DNA of 64,000 nucleotides, taken from positions 62,001 to 126,000 of the forward strand of contig WGMO01000019.1 in NCBI GenBank assembly GCA_016125075.1, given 5' to 3'. Both the position numbers and the translations under genes were made by a program. This DNA comes from Terrimonas sp. Lineage in GTDB: Bacteria; Bacteroidota; Bacteroidia; Chitinophagales; Chitinophagaceae. Shown piece by piece: positions 33,838-43,225 of this stretch. The notes below the pieces were generated by a model. That model did not search any database. It saw only the letters and a list, made by a program, of their open reading frames with translations, and was not told the DNA's origin. Position 1 is the stretch's first letter, and each line of letters begins with the position of its first letter.

Positions 33838-35355
33838 ATGAACAAGAAGATCAAATCAGCGCTTATTTCTGTCTTTTATAAGAATGGACTTGAAAATATC
33901 GTACAGCAACTGGATAAGCTGGGCGTTACCATTTATTCGACGGGGGGTACGCAAAAATTTATAGAAGACCAGGGTATAAAATGTATCCCGGTTGAAGAGA
34001 TCACTTCCTACCCCTCCATCCTTGGTGGCCGGGTGAAGACCCTGCATCCCAAGGTTTTTGGTGGTATCCTAGGCAGAAGGGATCAACCTAAGGATAAGGA
34101 GGAAATGGAACAATTTGGCATTCCGGAGATAGACCTGGTGATTGTTGATCTTTATCCCTTTGAAGAAACAGTTGCTGCCACTAACGATGAAAAATCGATC
34201 ATCGAAAAAATAGATATCGGCGGGCCCTCGATGATACGGGGCGCAGCCAAGAATTTCATTGATGTGACGGTCATTGCTTCCAGGGAAGATTACCCCCAGC
34301 TGGAAAATATACTGACCGGGCAGGAAGGATCCACCAGCCTGGAACAACGCAAACAATTTGCTGCCAGGGCCTTTGAAATCTGCGCCCATTACGATGTAGT
34401 GATTTCACAATATTTTACTCCGGACGGGGGAAATTATTTTCTCCAGTCATTTTCCCACCCCAAAACCATGCGGTATGGAGAAAACCCACACCAGCATGGG
34501 GTTTTTTATGGCGACCTGACGCAATTATTTGAACAGGTGAACGGAAAGGAATTATCGTATAATAATCTTGTGGATGTGGACGCTGCCCTTGCCCTGATCA
34601 AAGAGTTTTCAGACACTACTTTCGCCATCATCAAGCACACCAATGTATGTGGCGTCGCTCAAAGAAATACTGTAAAAGACAGCTGGGACCATGCGCTGGC
34701 CGGTGATCCCGAAAGTGCTTTCGGCGGGGTACTGGTCTGCAACAGGACGATCGACAAATCCACTGCCGACGCCATCAATGAAATCTTTTTTGAAGTATTG
34801 ATCGCCCCCGCTTTTAATGAAGACGCACTCCAGGTGCTGAAGTCAAAGAAAAACAGGATCCTTTTAGCGATGAAACCTGATGCCGCAAAAGAAGACCCAT
34901 CCATGTTCCGTTCATTGCTCAACGGCGTACTGGTTCAGGGTAAGGATGCAGGTAATTACGAAAAATGGGAAGATGCCGGCGGAAGGGAAACGACACCTGC
35001 AGAAAAAGAAGACCTGATCTTTGCTAATCTCATCTGCAAACATTTAAAATCCAATGCCATTGCGCTTGTAAAAAATAAACAACTGGTGGGGAAAGGGTGT
35101 GGCCAGACCAGCAGGGTGGATGCATTGCGACAGGCCATTGAAAAAGCAAAACAATTCAATTTTAACCTGAGGGGTGCCGTTATGGCCAGCGATGCTTTCT
35201 TCCCATTTAATGATTGTGTGCAAATGGGTCATGAAGCCGGAATCGAAGCCTATATCCAACCCGGTGGCTCCATCAGGGACAAGGATTCGGTAGAATACTG
35301 TCAAAAACACAAGCTGGCAATGGTGATGACCGGTATGCGGCATTTTAAACACTGA
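33838..35355 (+). CDS. purH: Bifunctional AICAR formyltransferase / IMP cyclohydrolase
   Basis: Catalyses the last two steps of de novo IMP synthesis. 505 residues, usual length. The N-terminal cyclohydrolase (MGS-like) domain has GVTIYSTGGTQKFI and LGGRVKTLHPKVFGGIL; the C-terminal formyltransferase has LRYGENPHQ-like TMRYGENPHQHG and the catalytic Lys-His in AIIKHTNVCGVA. Ends in the family-typical tail (VMTGMRHFKH). Monocistronic, with a strong promoter at 33766-33796. Confidence 0.97.
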   Translation: MNKKIKSALISVFYKNGLENIVQQLDKLGVTIYSTGGTQKFIEDQGIKCIPVEEITSYPSILGGRVKTLHPKVFGGILGRRDQPKDKEEMEQFGIPEIDLVIVDLYPFEETVAATNDEKSIIEKIDIGGPSMIRGAAKNFIDVTVIASREDYPQLENILTGQEGSTSLEQRKQFAARAFEICAHYDVVISQYFTPDGGNYFLQSFSHPKTMRYGENPHQHGVFYGDLTQLFEQVNGKELSYNNLVDVDAALALIKEFSDTTFAIIKHTNVCGVAQRNTVKDSWDHALAGDPESAFGGVLVCNRTIDKSTADAINEIFFEVLIAPAFNEDALQVLKSKKNRILLAMKPDAAKEDPSMFRSLLNGVLVQGKDAGNYEKWEDAGGRETTPAEKEDLIFANLICKHLKSNAIALVKNKQLVGKGCGQTSRVDALRQAIEKAKQFNFNLRGAVMASDAFFPFNDCVQMGHEAGIEAYIQPGGSIRDKDSVEYCQKHKLAMVMTGMRHFKH

Positions 35356-35467
35356 TCCTTCATACAGCCAGAACAAATGAACAGTAAGCCTTCAATAGAA
35401 AAAACAGGTTTTGGAACCAAAGGGTTAGGATTCTATACTTATAATACGATGAATCAATAAATCATTT

Positions 35468-36442
35468 ATGCTCCGGTTCAATCCTGCCAAATCATTTGAA
35501 TTTGCCGGCATCAGCCGAAAAAAATTATCGGAGTACAATCCATTAAAGATTCGTCAGAAAGGATCAAAGACCAAGGCTATTTTCGCATTGGGACTGGTCT
35601 GTTTTTTCTGGGGTACGACCTGGCTGGCCTCAAAAGAAGGCGTACGGTATATGCCTGCCCTTCAACTGGCCGGTATTCGCCAGTTTATCGGTGGATCCGT
35701 ATATGTATTTTGGTTTATTGCCAAAGGAAGAAAATTACCCAGGGGCAGGGAATGGGGCCCGGTGATTGTGCTGAGCTTACTCAATTTTCTTCTTGCCAAT
35801 GGCTTATCCACCTGGGGTGTGAAATTCATTTCAGCGGGCCTGGCCTCCATAATCGGTGCCATATTCCCTTTATGGCTGGTTGTTATTGGACTGCTGGTTT
35901 CCAAATCCAGGATGTCGGCCATGGCCATTATCGGTATGGTGCTCGGGTTTGGCGGTATCTGCGTTATATTTATTGAACATCTTTCGGATTTCCTCAACCC
36001 CAATTTCACTTTTGGAATCGTGTTGTCGCTGATCGCCACCCTTGCCTGGGCCTTTGGAACCTTGTATACAAAAAAGCAAGCCATCAGTTTTAATCCCTAT
36101 TTCAGCCTGGGTTTACAAATGGTGATTTCCGGGATTACCCTTTTTACCATTTCATCCCTGAACCGGGGATATATCTCCCTGTTTCAAATTCCCTGGCAGG
36201 CATGGGCTGCCATCAGCTACCTGGTGATTTTCGGGTCCCTGGTATCCTTTATTGCCTACCTGTATGCCCTGCAAAATTTACCAACAGCATTAACATCAAT
36301 TTACGCCTATATCAACCCGGTAGTAGCTGTAATATTAGGCTCTTTGATTTTCGACGAAAAGCTGACCGTTTTTATTGCCATTGGAGGGGTCACCGCCATT
36401 GTGGGTGTTTACCTGGTCAACAGGGCATACAGGGTCAGGTAA
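35468..36442 (+). CDS. EamA/DMT-family transporter
   Basis: 324 residues with ten transmembrane helices in two EamA repeats (about 35-165 and 175-320). Typical features: VCFFWGTTWLASKEGVRY in the first helix and TALTSIYAYINPVVAVILG, then FDEKLT near the end. Likely exporter or importer of small metabolites in the inner membrane; substrate unknown. The N-terminus has about 33 soluble residues before the first helix; a later start is possible but no suitable Met is present before helix 1. Its 3' end overlaps the convergent gene by 8 bp. Confidence 0.9.
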   Translation: MLRFNPAKSFEFAGISRKKLSEYNPLKIRQKGSKTKAIFALGLVCFFWGTTWLASKEGVRYMPALQLAGIRQFIGGSVYVFWFIAKGRKLPRGREWGPVIVLSLLNFLLANGLSTWGVKFISAGLASIIGAIFPLWLVVIGLLVSKSRMSAMAIIGMVLGFGGICVIFIEHLSDFLNPNFTFGIVLSLIATLAWAFGTLYTKKQAISFNPYFSLGLQMVISGITLFTISSLNRGYISLFQIPWQAWAAISYLVIFGSLVSFIAYLYALQNLPTALTSIYAYINPVVAVILGSLIFDEKLTVFIAIGGVTAIVGVYLVNRAYRVR

Positions 36443-37736
36443 GCATTGACCTGATAAAACCCTCATACACCTCTTTCAATCCGGAGAATTCTTTTGAAGA
36501 TCCCAGGAACTGGTTATGCCATAAAGTGATGAGCATGCCGTTTAATGATTTAACCTTCTTACCGTAATGCAGGATCTCAGCCCCGGTTTCAGGAACAGAA
36601 TATTGCTGTTCATAATAGGAATTGGCTTCCATAAAACAGAAGGGGAAAACCAACAAACCAGTTTGTTCCTCCTTTTCCAGGTCATACCAGTAAAAGGGGT
36701 CTGCCACTGATGCCCGGAATCCGTTAATGCTGCCATACCCCATCGAGTGGTCGTTACGAATCCCTTCCCGGATCAGCTGCCGGTAAGAACCAGGCAGGTT
36801 GAACCGTACATAATGAAAGCGACAGCTATCAATATCCCTGCCCGTCATCTCACGAAGCCGGTCGATCTCTTCTTTCAACAGGTTTTCATCATCGCCGCTT
36901 TTCCAGGAGGGGTGGATCCCCACTGCATATTTGTCAGCAATTTTCCTGACCAATGATCGCATCCGGGGATTCGAAGGCAAAATATTTTTATCATATTTCC
37001 CCTTTTTTTCGGGAACAAGAAAAAAATATAGCGGCTGCAAGTCAAACTGATCATGTAAGGCATCCATCCAATCAAAACTGTCGTAAGGATCTCTTACTCC
37101 CCTTCCTACAACCCGCAGTCTTTCAGAAAATGAAGGAAAATCAGCTTTGAGAAATGACCGGAACAGACCACCGGCTGTTTTCATAAAACCTTTACCCTGG
37201 TATGCAAAGGCTATATCGATATCATAGGTTGGGATGAACCGGAACGTCTTTGGAGAATCAACCCAGCTTAAGCCCGAAGACCTTAGCGCATTTTTAAATT
37301 CCTCCATCCAGATATTCACCAGTGGGATCTGCAGGAATCCCTCTTTGAAAGCCAAAGCGTTTTTATGTGCAAACCTCCCATAGATATCTTTTGTATGCGG
37401 CAGGTATTCTTCATACCGGCTTAGCAGGTAAAAGGTCGAAGCAAAAATATCAAAAGGGAAATCACCCCCCGTCCTGAAAAAAGCTTTCTGTCCTGCGAAG
37501 TCAAAACAATCAACCTGTTGCCGGCCAATGCCCTTTTCAAATAACAAGGAATGGGGTTGTACCCAAAATTCCTCATCTTTCAGTTGCTGGTTACTGTAAT
37601 TGACCGATAACTGGTCAGCAGATATATATTCGCTGATATCGGTGGTGATCCTGACAGGTATTCCAAAATAAGCCTGGCTGATAAATTCAGCTATGTATTG
37701 GAGCCGGGGGGATATTTGTTCTGTAAAGAGTAGCAC
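36435..37736 (-). CDS. Polysaccharide-deacetylase-like protein (DUF7033-type N-terminus)
   Basis: 433 residues, no signal peptide. N-terminal half (about 1-150) with FFRTGGDFPFDIFASTFYLLSRYEEYLP, a pattern I associate with the DUF7033 domain. C-terminal half resembles the NodB/polysaccharide-deacetylase barrel: a T-Y-D-I-D motif (RFIPTYDIDIAFAY) for metal and GIHPSWKSGDD for the His motif, and later LWHNQFLG. The exact substrate is unknown; the family acts on cell-surface sugars. It is the last gene of the long minus-strand run, 13 bp downstream of lutB. Confidence 0.8.
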   Translation of the reverse strand: MLLFTEQISPRLQYIAEFISQAYFGIPVRITTDISEYISADQLSVNYSNQQLKDEEFWVQPHSLLFEKGIGRQQVDCFDFAGQKAFFRTGGDFPFDIFASTFYLLSRYEEYLPHTKDIYGRFAHKNALAFKEGFLQIPLVNIWMEEFKNALRSSGLSWVDSPKTFRFIPTYDIDIAFAYQGKGFMKTAGGLFRSFLKADFPSFSERLRVVGRGVRDPYDSFDWMDALHDQFDLQPLYFFLVPEKKGKYDKNILPSNPRMRSLVRKIADKYAVGIHPSWKSGDDENLLKEEIDRLREMTGRDIDSCRFHYVRFNLPGSYRQLIREGIRNDHSMGYGSINGFRASVADPFYWYDLEKEEQTGLLVFPFCFMEANSYYEQQYSVPETGAEILHYGKKVKSLNGMLITLWHNQFLGSSKEFSGLKEVYEGFIRSMLT

Positions 37737-37749
37737 AGGTTGAAGATAC

Positions 37750-39129
37750 TTATCTGTCGCCGAATTTCTCTTTCCAGCGCTGGTTGAAGGATTGGGCCGG
37801 GAATTCGATCTCGCCCCTTGTATCCTTCCAGCCTTTGATGAAGGAATTCACAACCCGGCTTTTCAACTTACCGCTTCCCATATTCATCAGTTTTCGGTGG
37901 AGCATGGCCTGCTTCCATATTTTCCAGGCCATCTTTTCCCCAAAAGAGTTATCGCCTTCCGCTACAGCCTCATGCCGGTTTTCCAGCAACAACTCATGCA
38001 GGTTGATCTTCACCGCGCAAACTTCTGTACAATTGCCGCAAAGGGAGGAAGCATAACTCAGGTGTTTCCAATCATCCATTTTTTTCAGGTGCGGGGTAAT
38101 CACTGCACCAATAGGACCGCTATAGGTCGTTTCATAACTATGCCCACCGATATTCTTATACACAGGGCAGGCGTTGAGGCAGGCGCCACAGCGAATGCAA
38201 TAGAGGCTTTCCCTGGTTTTTTCATTGGCCAGGATATTCGTGCGGCCATTGTCCAGTAAGATCACATACATGTCCTCCGGTCCGTCTGTTTCACCGGGTT
38301 GTTTCGGGCCGGTAATGATAGAATTATACACTGTGATACGCTGGCCGGTGCCATAAGTGGCCAGTAAGGGCCAGAACAGGTGCAGGTCATTCATGGAAGG
38401 GATCATCTTTTCAATGCCTACAATCACAATATGGGTTTTAGGAAATGAACAACTCAGCCTGCCATTGCCTTCATTTTCTGTAAGGGCAATACCGCCCACA
38501 TCCGCAATGATAAAATTGGCCCCGGTTACCCCCACTTCAGCGTCAAGATATTTCTGTCTTAGCTTCTGCCTGGCCACCTGTGTCAGTTGTTCGGGGGTGA
38601 GTTTGGGATCCGTACCCAGTTTGTCCGCAAACAGCTTCGCCACATCCTCCTTACTCTTATGCATAGCCGGTGTTACAATATGATAGGGGGCTTCCCCGTC
38701 CAGTTGCTGAATATATTCACCCAGGTCAGTCTCCACACTTTCAATCTCCTGCTGCTCCAGAAAATCATTGAGGTGAATCTCTTCGGTCACCATGCTCTTG
38801 CTTTTAACCAGGGTCTTACAATTCTTCTCCCGGCAAATTTTCAGCACGGCATCCAGCGCCTGCTGACCGTCTTCTGCCCAGATCACTTTTGCTCCCCTGC
38901 GGGTAATATTGGCTTCAAACTCTTCCAGGTATTTATCCAGTTTCTCTATGGCCTTCCATTTTACATTCTTGGCTTTTTCCCGGGCTATCTCAATATGGGA
39001 AAACTGGCTCTTGCCGTTGGGTACGACAGCATTGTAGCGACTGATATTGAAATTGATCTTCCGTCGGTGATCTTTGTCGCCAGCTTTGATGGAGCTTTTG
39101 GCAATAAATGATGCAGCATTTTCAGACAT
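37750..39129 (-). CDS. lutB: Iron-sulfur lactate-utilisation protein LutB
   Basis: 459 residues from the ATG at 39129 (MSENAASFIAKS). LUD domain in the N-terminal half with KSMVTEEIHLN, VGVTGANFIIADVGGIALTE. Two [4Fe-4S] ferredoxin-type Cys clusters follow: CIRCGACLNACPVY and CGNCTEVCAVKI. A C-terminal DUF3390-like helical domain completes the family layout. Known LutB oxidises L-lactate with LutA and LutC. Neither partner is next to it here: lutC is at 18049-18681, and lutA is not seen. A 38-bp gap separates it from the AlkD-like gene upstream. Confidence 0.93.
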   Translation of the reverse strand: MSENAASFIAKSSIKAGDKDHRRKINFNISRYNAVVPNGKSQFSHIEIAREKAKNVKWKAIEKLDKYLEEFEANITRRGAKVIWAEDGQQALDAVLKICREKNCKTLVKSKSMVTEEIHLNDFLEQQEIESVETDLGEYIQQLDGEAPYHIVTPAMHKSKEDVAKLFADKLGTDPKLTPEQLTQVARQKLRQKYLDAEVGVTGANFIIADVGGIALTENEGNGRLSCSFPKTHIVIVGIEKMIPSMNDLHLFWPLLATYGTGQRITVYNSIITGPKQPGETDGPEDMYVILLDNGRTNILANEKTRESLYCIRCGACLNACPVYKNIGGHSYETTYSGPIGAVITPHLKKMDDWKHLSYASSLCGNCTEVCAVKINLHELLLENRHEAVAEGDNSFGEKMAWKIWKQAMLHRKLMNMGSGKLKSRVVNSFIKGWKDTRGEIEFPAQSFNQRWKEKFGDR

Positions 39130-39167
39130 AATGCAAAGGTAATACAGAACCGCCAACCCCCTATAGG

Positions 39168-39737
39168 TTATCGGCCCTTTGAGAGGTTTCTTTTTATCCA
39201 GGATACGGCTTTCCGTACATAATAGTCCTCATCCTTTTCCAGTTCTTGCACCAGTCGCCCTATCCTCTTTCCTGCCGTTTGGTCTTTCGTAAAGACCTCC
39301 ACCAGGACCAGCGAGTACCTGCGTTGCCAGGGGTTATCCGATAAGACCAGTTTTTCTGCCAGTAAAAAAATCTCTTCCCGGATCTTGCCGGCAACCGGTT
39401 TCAGCGCCTGCATCCCCATGGCATCACACACGGCCCAATTGGAAATATCTTTTGAAAACCGTTCTGCCAGCTGTAATGACAATACAGGGTCTTTACGGCA
39501 AACCTTTCCGAGTAATTTAGCCGCCAGGATCCTTTCTTCGTAGGCGCCGGATTTCCATAATTCCTTTACCAATGGAAAACCACCGGTCTTAAATTCTTTT
39601 GCCAGTTCATTGAGTAAAGGCATGGTAACACCGTAAACCTTTTCTGCATGGGGGACAAAGTTCCGGATCGAAGCCTTTGCCTTCTCCGTCGTTGCGGCCA
39701 TCAGTCTTTCGTGTATTGCGATTAACTGATCCGACAT
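39168..39737 (-). CDS. AlkD-like DNA alkylation repair protein (HEAT repeats)
   Basis: 189 residues, all helical HEAT-like repeats. Family patterns: VYGVTMPLLNELAKEF, WKSGAYEERILAAKLLGK, ISNWAVCDAMGMQAL and NPWQRRYSLVLVEVF. AlkD in Bacillus removes alkylated bases without base flipping. The protein is short compared with AlkD (about 230 residues), but the central W-x-x-x-D region (NWAVCD) and the later W-x-R-R are present. Activity as a glycosylase is inferred. It is 1 bp downstream of the radical SAM gene and thus in the same unit. Confidence 0.8.
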   Translation of the reverse strand: MSDQLIAIHERLMAATTEKAKASIRNFVPHAEKVYGVTMPLLNELAKEFKTGGFPLVKELWKSGAYEERILAAKLLGKVCRKDPVLSLQLAERFSKDISNWAVCDAMGMQALKPVAGKIREEIFLLAEKLVLSDNPWQRRYSLVLVEVFTKDQTAGKRIGRLVQELEKDEDYYVRKAVSWIKRNLSKGR

Positions 39738-39738
39738 G

Positions 39739-40626
39739 TTATATGATACTGTTTTTTAAATGGTATGCCAGGCAAAGTTTTTCTATTTTCTTTTTCAACG
39801 CAATCTGGTATTGCCGGTTGGGGGAAAACCCGGATCCGAACAGCTGAATATACTGCTCACAGAGGTCCGGAAAATATTGCTGAAGAAAGCGGTAATAAAG
39901 TGTTTTACTGTCCCCGGGCTGTTCACCAAAAAGGGTTAATCCTCCTGCCAGCAGAAAGTTGGCTCCATATTGTTTTGCCAATTGAACAATCTTTGAGAGG
40001 GAAGCATCCGTATCGCTGATCATGGGCAGTAATGGCAATGCATTTAGGCCCACGAGGAAACCGGCCTCGCTGAACTTCTGCATGGTATCCAGTCGTTGCA
40101 GTGGAGGGGGTGCCCCCGGCTCCAGTTGTCTTGCTATATTTTCATCCAGGGTTGAAATGGAAAAGGAAAGGATTACCCCCCTGCCCAGCTTTGATTGAAG
40201 ATCGTGTGGCAGAATGGCCGATTGGTCAATTTCCCGCAGAAGGTCAATATCCCTGGTAATCAATGTCGATTTTGTGGAGATAAAAACGGGAAACCGGTTT
40301 TTCAGGATCACGTTTAGTAATGCCCGGGTTTGTAACAGTTCCTGCTCCACCTGCATATAGGCATCAGTCGAAGACCCCACAGCAATGATTCCATATTGAC
40401 CCTTTCTGGCCCTGTTGGTCAATTGTCTGTCCAGGATGGCTGCCGCATCATTCTTAAGGGTTATCTTTTCTGACAGGTGCTCCCCGTATTTACTTCCCCT
40501 TACATAACAATACTGGCAGTTAAAACCACAGCCTTCATAAGGGTTAATCGAATAATCATCCAGGAACCAGCTGTCCCTTTTTTGATGCCGGTTTAAAACC
40601 GACTTTACTGTCTTATGAAAAATCAT
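39739..40626 (-). CDS. SPL-family radical SAM protein
   Basis: 295 residues. Radical SAM cluster Cys in YEGCGFNCQYCYVRGSKY (C-x3-C-x2-C, Cys at about 34, 38, 41). SPL-type fold like spore photoproduct lyase: VSTDAYM-like GSSTDAYMQVEQELLQTR, FISTKSTLITRDIDLL and SFSISTLDENIARQLEPG. Proteins of this subgroup occur widely outside spore formers and are not shown to repair DNA; the substrate is unknown. It overlaps the DUF3109 gene by 4 bp and is 1 bp before the AlkD-like gene. Confidence 0.87.
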   Translation of the reverse strand: MIFHKTVKSVLNRHQKRDSWFLDDYSINPYEGCGFNCQYCYVRGSKYGEHLSEKITLKNDAAAILDRQLTNRARKGQYGIIAVGSSTDAYMQVEQELLQTRALLNVILKNRFPVFISTKSTLITRDIDLLREIDQSAILPHDLQSKLGRGVILSFSISTLDENIARQLEPGAPPPLQRLDTMQKFSEAGFLVGLNALPLLPMISDTDASLSKIVQLAKQYGANFLLAGGLTLFGEQPGDSKTLYYRFLQQYFPDLCEQYIQLFGSGFSPNRQYQIALKKKIEKLCLAYHLKNSII

Positions 40627-41213
40627 TTTTCCGCTTCCTGCTTTTTAGCAATAGCTTCCAAAGCCTTATAAAAAAGCTCCCCGTATTTTCGCACCAATGC
40701 CTCTTTCAGGAAACGGAACACCTGCACCTTTTCTTTTTTACCTAACACACAGGCAGGGTTGCAGAGTTGCTCCCGGGGTTCATAATTCAGGCGTTCATAA
40801 TCCCCATGCTTTCCCTTATAGGCAATAATGGGGTATAAATGGCAGCTGATCGGTTTTTTCCATGGGATCTTTCCATCATAATAAGCCTGTTCAAATGCAC
40901 ATTTAATAACACCGTCATTCCCCCTGATACCATATACACAGATTTCAGCATCACTGCCCAGGGTTGGGGTTACCCATCCAAACTCGCGGTGGTAAGTATA
41001 TTTGCCCTTTCGCTCAATTTCAGCCAGGGAAGCAGCAGACAGGTAGGGCTTTACCGTTTCAAAAACTTCCAGGATGGTGTCCAGTTCCTCATCCTCCAGG
41101 GGTGCACCGGCATCCCCTTCTTCACAACATCCCCCCTTACATTTTGCAAGGTCACAAATAAACTGTTTCTCTATGATGTCATCGCTGATGAGCTTGTTAT
41201 CAATTACTATCAA
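40623..41213 (-). CDS. DUF3109-family Cys-rich protein
   Basis: 196 residues. Starts IVIDNKLISDDIIEKQFICD, with Cys-rich C-D-L-A-K-C-K-G-G-C-C-E near residue 20 and more Cys at CAFEQAYYDGKIPWKK, SCHLYP and QLCNPAC. The pattern of eight or more Cys suggests a metal or Fe-S site; function unknown. The start is a TTG at 41213: the open frame reaches the ATG at 41279, but that would overlap gldD by 56 bp and homologues (from memory) start with M-I-V-I-D. It overlaps the radical SAM gene downstream by 4 bp. Confidence 0.83.
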   Translation of the reverse strand: MIVIDNKLISDDIIEKQFICDLAKCKGGCCEEGDAGAPLEDEELDTILEVFETVKPYLSAASLAEIERKGKYTYHREFGWVTPTLGSDAEICVYGIRGNDGVIKCAFEQAYYDGKIPWKKPISCHLYPIIAYKGKHGDYERLNYEPREQLCNPACVLGKKEKVQVFRFLKEALVRKYGELFYKALEAIAKKQEAEK

Positions 41214-41223
41214 AGCCTGAATT

Positions 41224-41811
41224 TTATTTCCATTTAAAAGTATTAATGAGGTGGAGCATATCCTGTTTAAAGAAGTCATTCACCACGCTCAGGGAGTCGC
41301 TGTTGGGGGTAGCGGCAAAGTACAGCGCGCCACGAAGAAAGTTCTTTACGGAATCTGTCAGAAAGAACTGGTTGGCAGTGGCTGTATTGCCTTTCAGGGT
41401 AAAGTATATCCCTTCAATACCATTGGGTGTGCGCATTAAACTATCATTGATCTCTGAAGCTTTGTAAGTATGCTGCTTATACGACATTTGAAATGCATCA
41501 TTGACCAGGGAATCAAAATTGTTTTTTCCCACTTTCTTATAGCTGATATGGATCCGGCCATTATAGCTTGGAAAATCAATATTGATCCACCAATCATTAT
41601 CTACCTTACTGTCAAAAAAAAGGCTGTCTTTGATGATATTGGCATAAACGGGGTACTCGAAGGAATAGGGATAACCGGGCTGGTCAAACAGCCGGTATTG
41701 TTTTTCCGGAAAATCGATTTTGAAATACCCCCTTTTTTTAAAGGTATACGGGCTATTGCATGCGGAGGCGGAAACTATAGCCAGGAAGAAAATAAAATGG
41801 AGTACACGCAT
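41224..41811 (-). CDS. gldD: Gliding motility lipoprotein GldD
   Basis: 195-residue lipoprotein: SASAC lipobox (Cys18), then PYTFKKRGYFKIDFPEKQY, the typical GldD opening. Family patterns continue: DNDWWINIDFPSYNGRIHIS and LRGALYFAATPNSDSL. In Flavobacterium it is needed for gliding, and gldD is also present in many non-gliding Bacteroidota, where the role is unclear. It lies 14 bp after gldE, its usual partner. Whether this organism glides cannot be decided from two genes. Confidence 0.93.
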   Translation of the reverse strand: MRVLHFIFFLAIVSASACNSPYTFKKRGYFKIDFPEKQYRLFDQPGYPYSFEYPVYANIIKDSLFFDSKVDNDWWINIDFPSYNGRIHISYKKVGKNNFDSLVNDAFQMSYKQHTYKASEINDSLMRTPNGIEGIYFTLKGNTATANQFFLTDSVKNFLRGALYFAATPNSDSLSVVNDFFKQDMLHLINTFKWK

Positions 41812-41825
41812 CTAAACAATAGTAT

Positions 41826-43172
41826 TTATTCGGGTTTTCTGATGATGGATATTTTTACTTTTTCCAGCCGGTTCTTTGCAATATCCAATACGGTGAATTC
41901 AAAATCGCCGCAGGGAATGGTATCATTGATACGGGGTAATTCACCGGCTATTTCGAGAACCAGACCTGCCAGCGATTCGCTGTCACCCTTTACCTCATCA
42001 AAAGTATCTACGGGCAATTTCATGGCCCTGCACACTTCTGTTATTTTGGTTTTCCCTTCAAATATGAAGTTGGATGCATCCAGCATTTCGTAGCTGGTTT
42101 CTTCTTCATCAAATTCGTCCTTGATATCGCCGATCACTTCTTCCAGGATATCTTCCAGGGTTACGATACCACTGGTACCCCCAAATTCATCGACCACTAC
42201 GGCAAAATGGACTTTTTTGGTCTGGAATTCCCTTAAAAGGTCTTTTATTAATTTGGTTTCCGGAACAAAATAGGGCTGGCGCATCAGTAAATGCCAGTCA
42301 TAATTTTCGGGTTCCTGCAGGTGAGGAAGTATGTCTTTCGTATTGATCACCCCTACCACTTCATCCAGGCTGGACTTAAAGACGGGTAACCGGGAATAAT
42401 GCAGTTCCTCGATCCTTTTTATGAGCGCCAGAAAAGGAGTGTTGTATTCAATACCGCTCACTTCCAGTCTTGAACGCATGATCTGTTTTACATTGATATT
42501 GCCGAATTTCACGATCCCTTTCAGGATATTCTTTTCTTCGATGGTTGTCTGGTCATCGATGGATATGTCGATGGCCTGGTCAAGTTTCTGGAGGTTATTC
42601 ATATCTGACCGGTTGGCGCCCAAGCGCTGACCGATATTATCCGCCACTTTTACCATGCTCACACTGATTCTCCGCAGTAACAGGTGCAGTCCCTCTACAA
42701 TAACAACCGAACCGTAAGCAAAGCGGATATTGTTTTGTGTGGCCCAGACTTTGGGAAGAATGGTGCCAAAAAATATCAGGATAAACCCGATAATACAGAC
42801 CTTTATAAAGAGTTCGATATAAAAACTGATATCGATGGAAAAGACCATGATACTGCCCAGGGTACCCGTCGGGAAATACTGTTGAACCAGGTGGCCCAGC
42901 AGGATAATAATCGTAATATTCGTAAATGTGCCGGCGATTAGCAGGGAAGTATAGACCTGCTTTGGCTCATCCAATAATGTAATGATCTTGCGGGCTGAGG
43001 TATGCTGTTTGGTTTTCAGCATATTGATATCCTTTCTGTTCAAAGAAAAGAAGGCAACTTCTGAGCCGGATATTACAAATGAGAACACCAGCAATGCAAC
43101 GAGTAATACAAAAAGAAAATTGATCCCCTGTGGTTGGGCAGCCAGCATTACAAAGGATATCGTTCCCGACAT
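41826..43172 (-). CDS. gldE: Gliding motility-associated protein GldE (CBS/CorC-type membrane protein)
   Basis: 448 residues. N-terminal CNNM/DUF21 transmembrane domain (about 1-190), two CBS domains (about 205-330; with ILKGIVKFGNINVKQIM and YSRLPVFKSSLDEVVGVI), and a C-terminal CorC_HlyC domain (about 350-440, ESLAGLVLEIAGELP). This is the GldE/hemolysin-C layout, with possible ion transport or sensing. Start: ATG at 43172 (MSGTISFVML) is preferred. A TTG at 43199 is a second option. The longest frame, from 43238, runs into the hairpin at 43226-43250. Confidence 0.9.
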   Translation of the reverse strand: MSGTISFVMLAAQPQGINFLFVLLVALLVFSFVISGSEVAFFSLNRKDINMLKTKQHTSARKIITLLDEPKQVYTSLLIAGTFTNITIIILLGHLVQQYFPTGTLGSIMVFSIDISFYIELFIKVCIIGFILIFFGTILPKVWATQNNIRFAYGSVVIVEGLHLLLRRISVSMVKVADNIGQRLGANRSDMNNLQKLDQAIDISIDDQTTIEEKNILKGIVKFGNINVKQIMRSRLEVSGIEYNTPFLALIKRIEELHYSRLPVFKSSLDEVVGVINTKDILPHLQEPENYDWHLLMRQPYFVPETKLIKDLLREFQTKKVHFAVVVDEFGGTSGIVTLEDILEEVIGDIKDEFDEEETSYEMLDASNFIFEGKTKITEVCRAMKLPVDTFDEVKGDSESLAGLVLEIAGELPRINDTIPCGDFEFTVLDIAKNRLEKVKISIIRKPE

Positions 43173-43225
43173 TTGATCAAACCACGATAGATAGTCCAAC
43201 TGATTTCTTTTTCGGTTATAATCAG

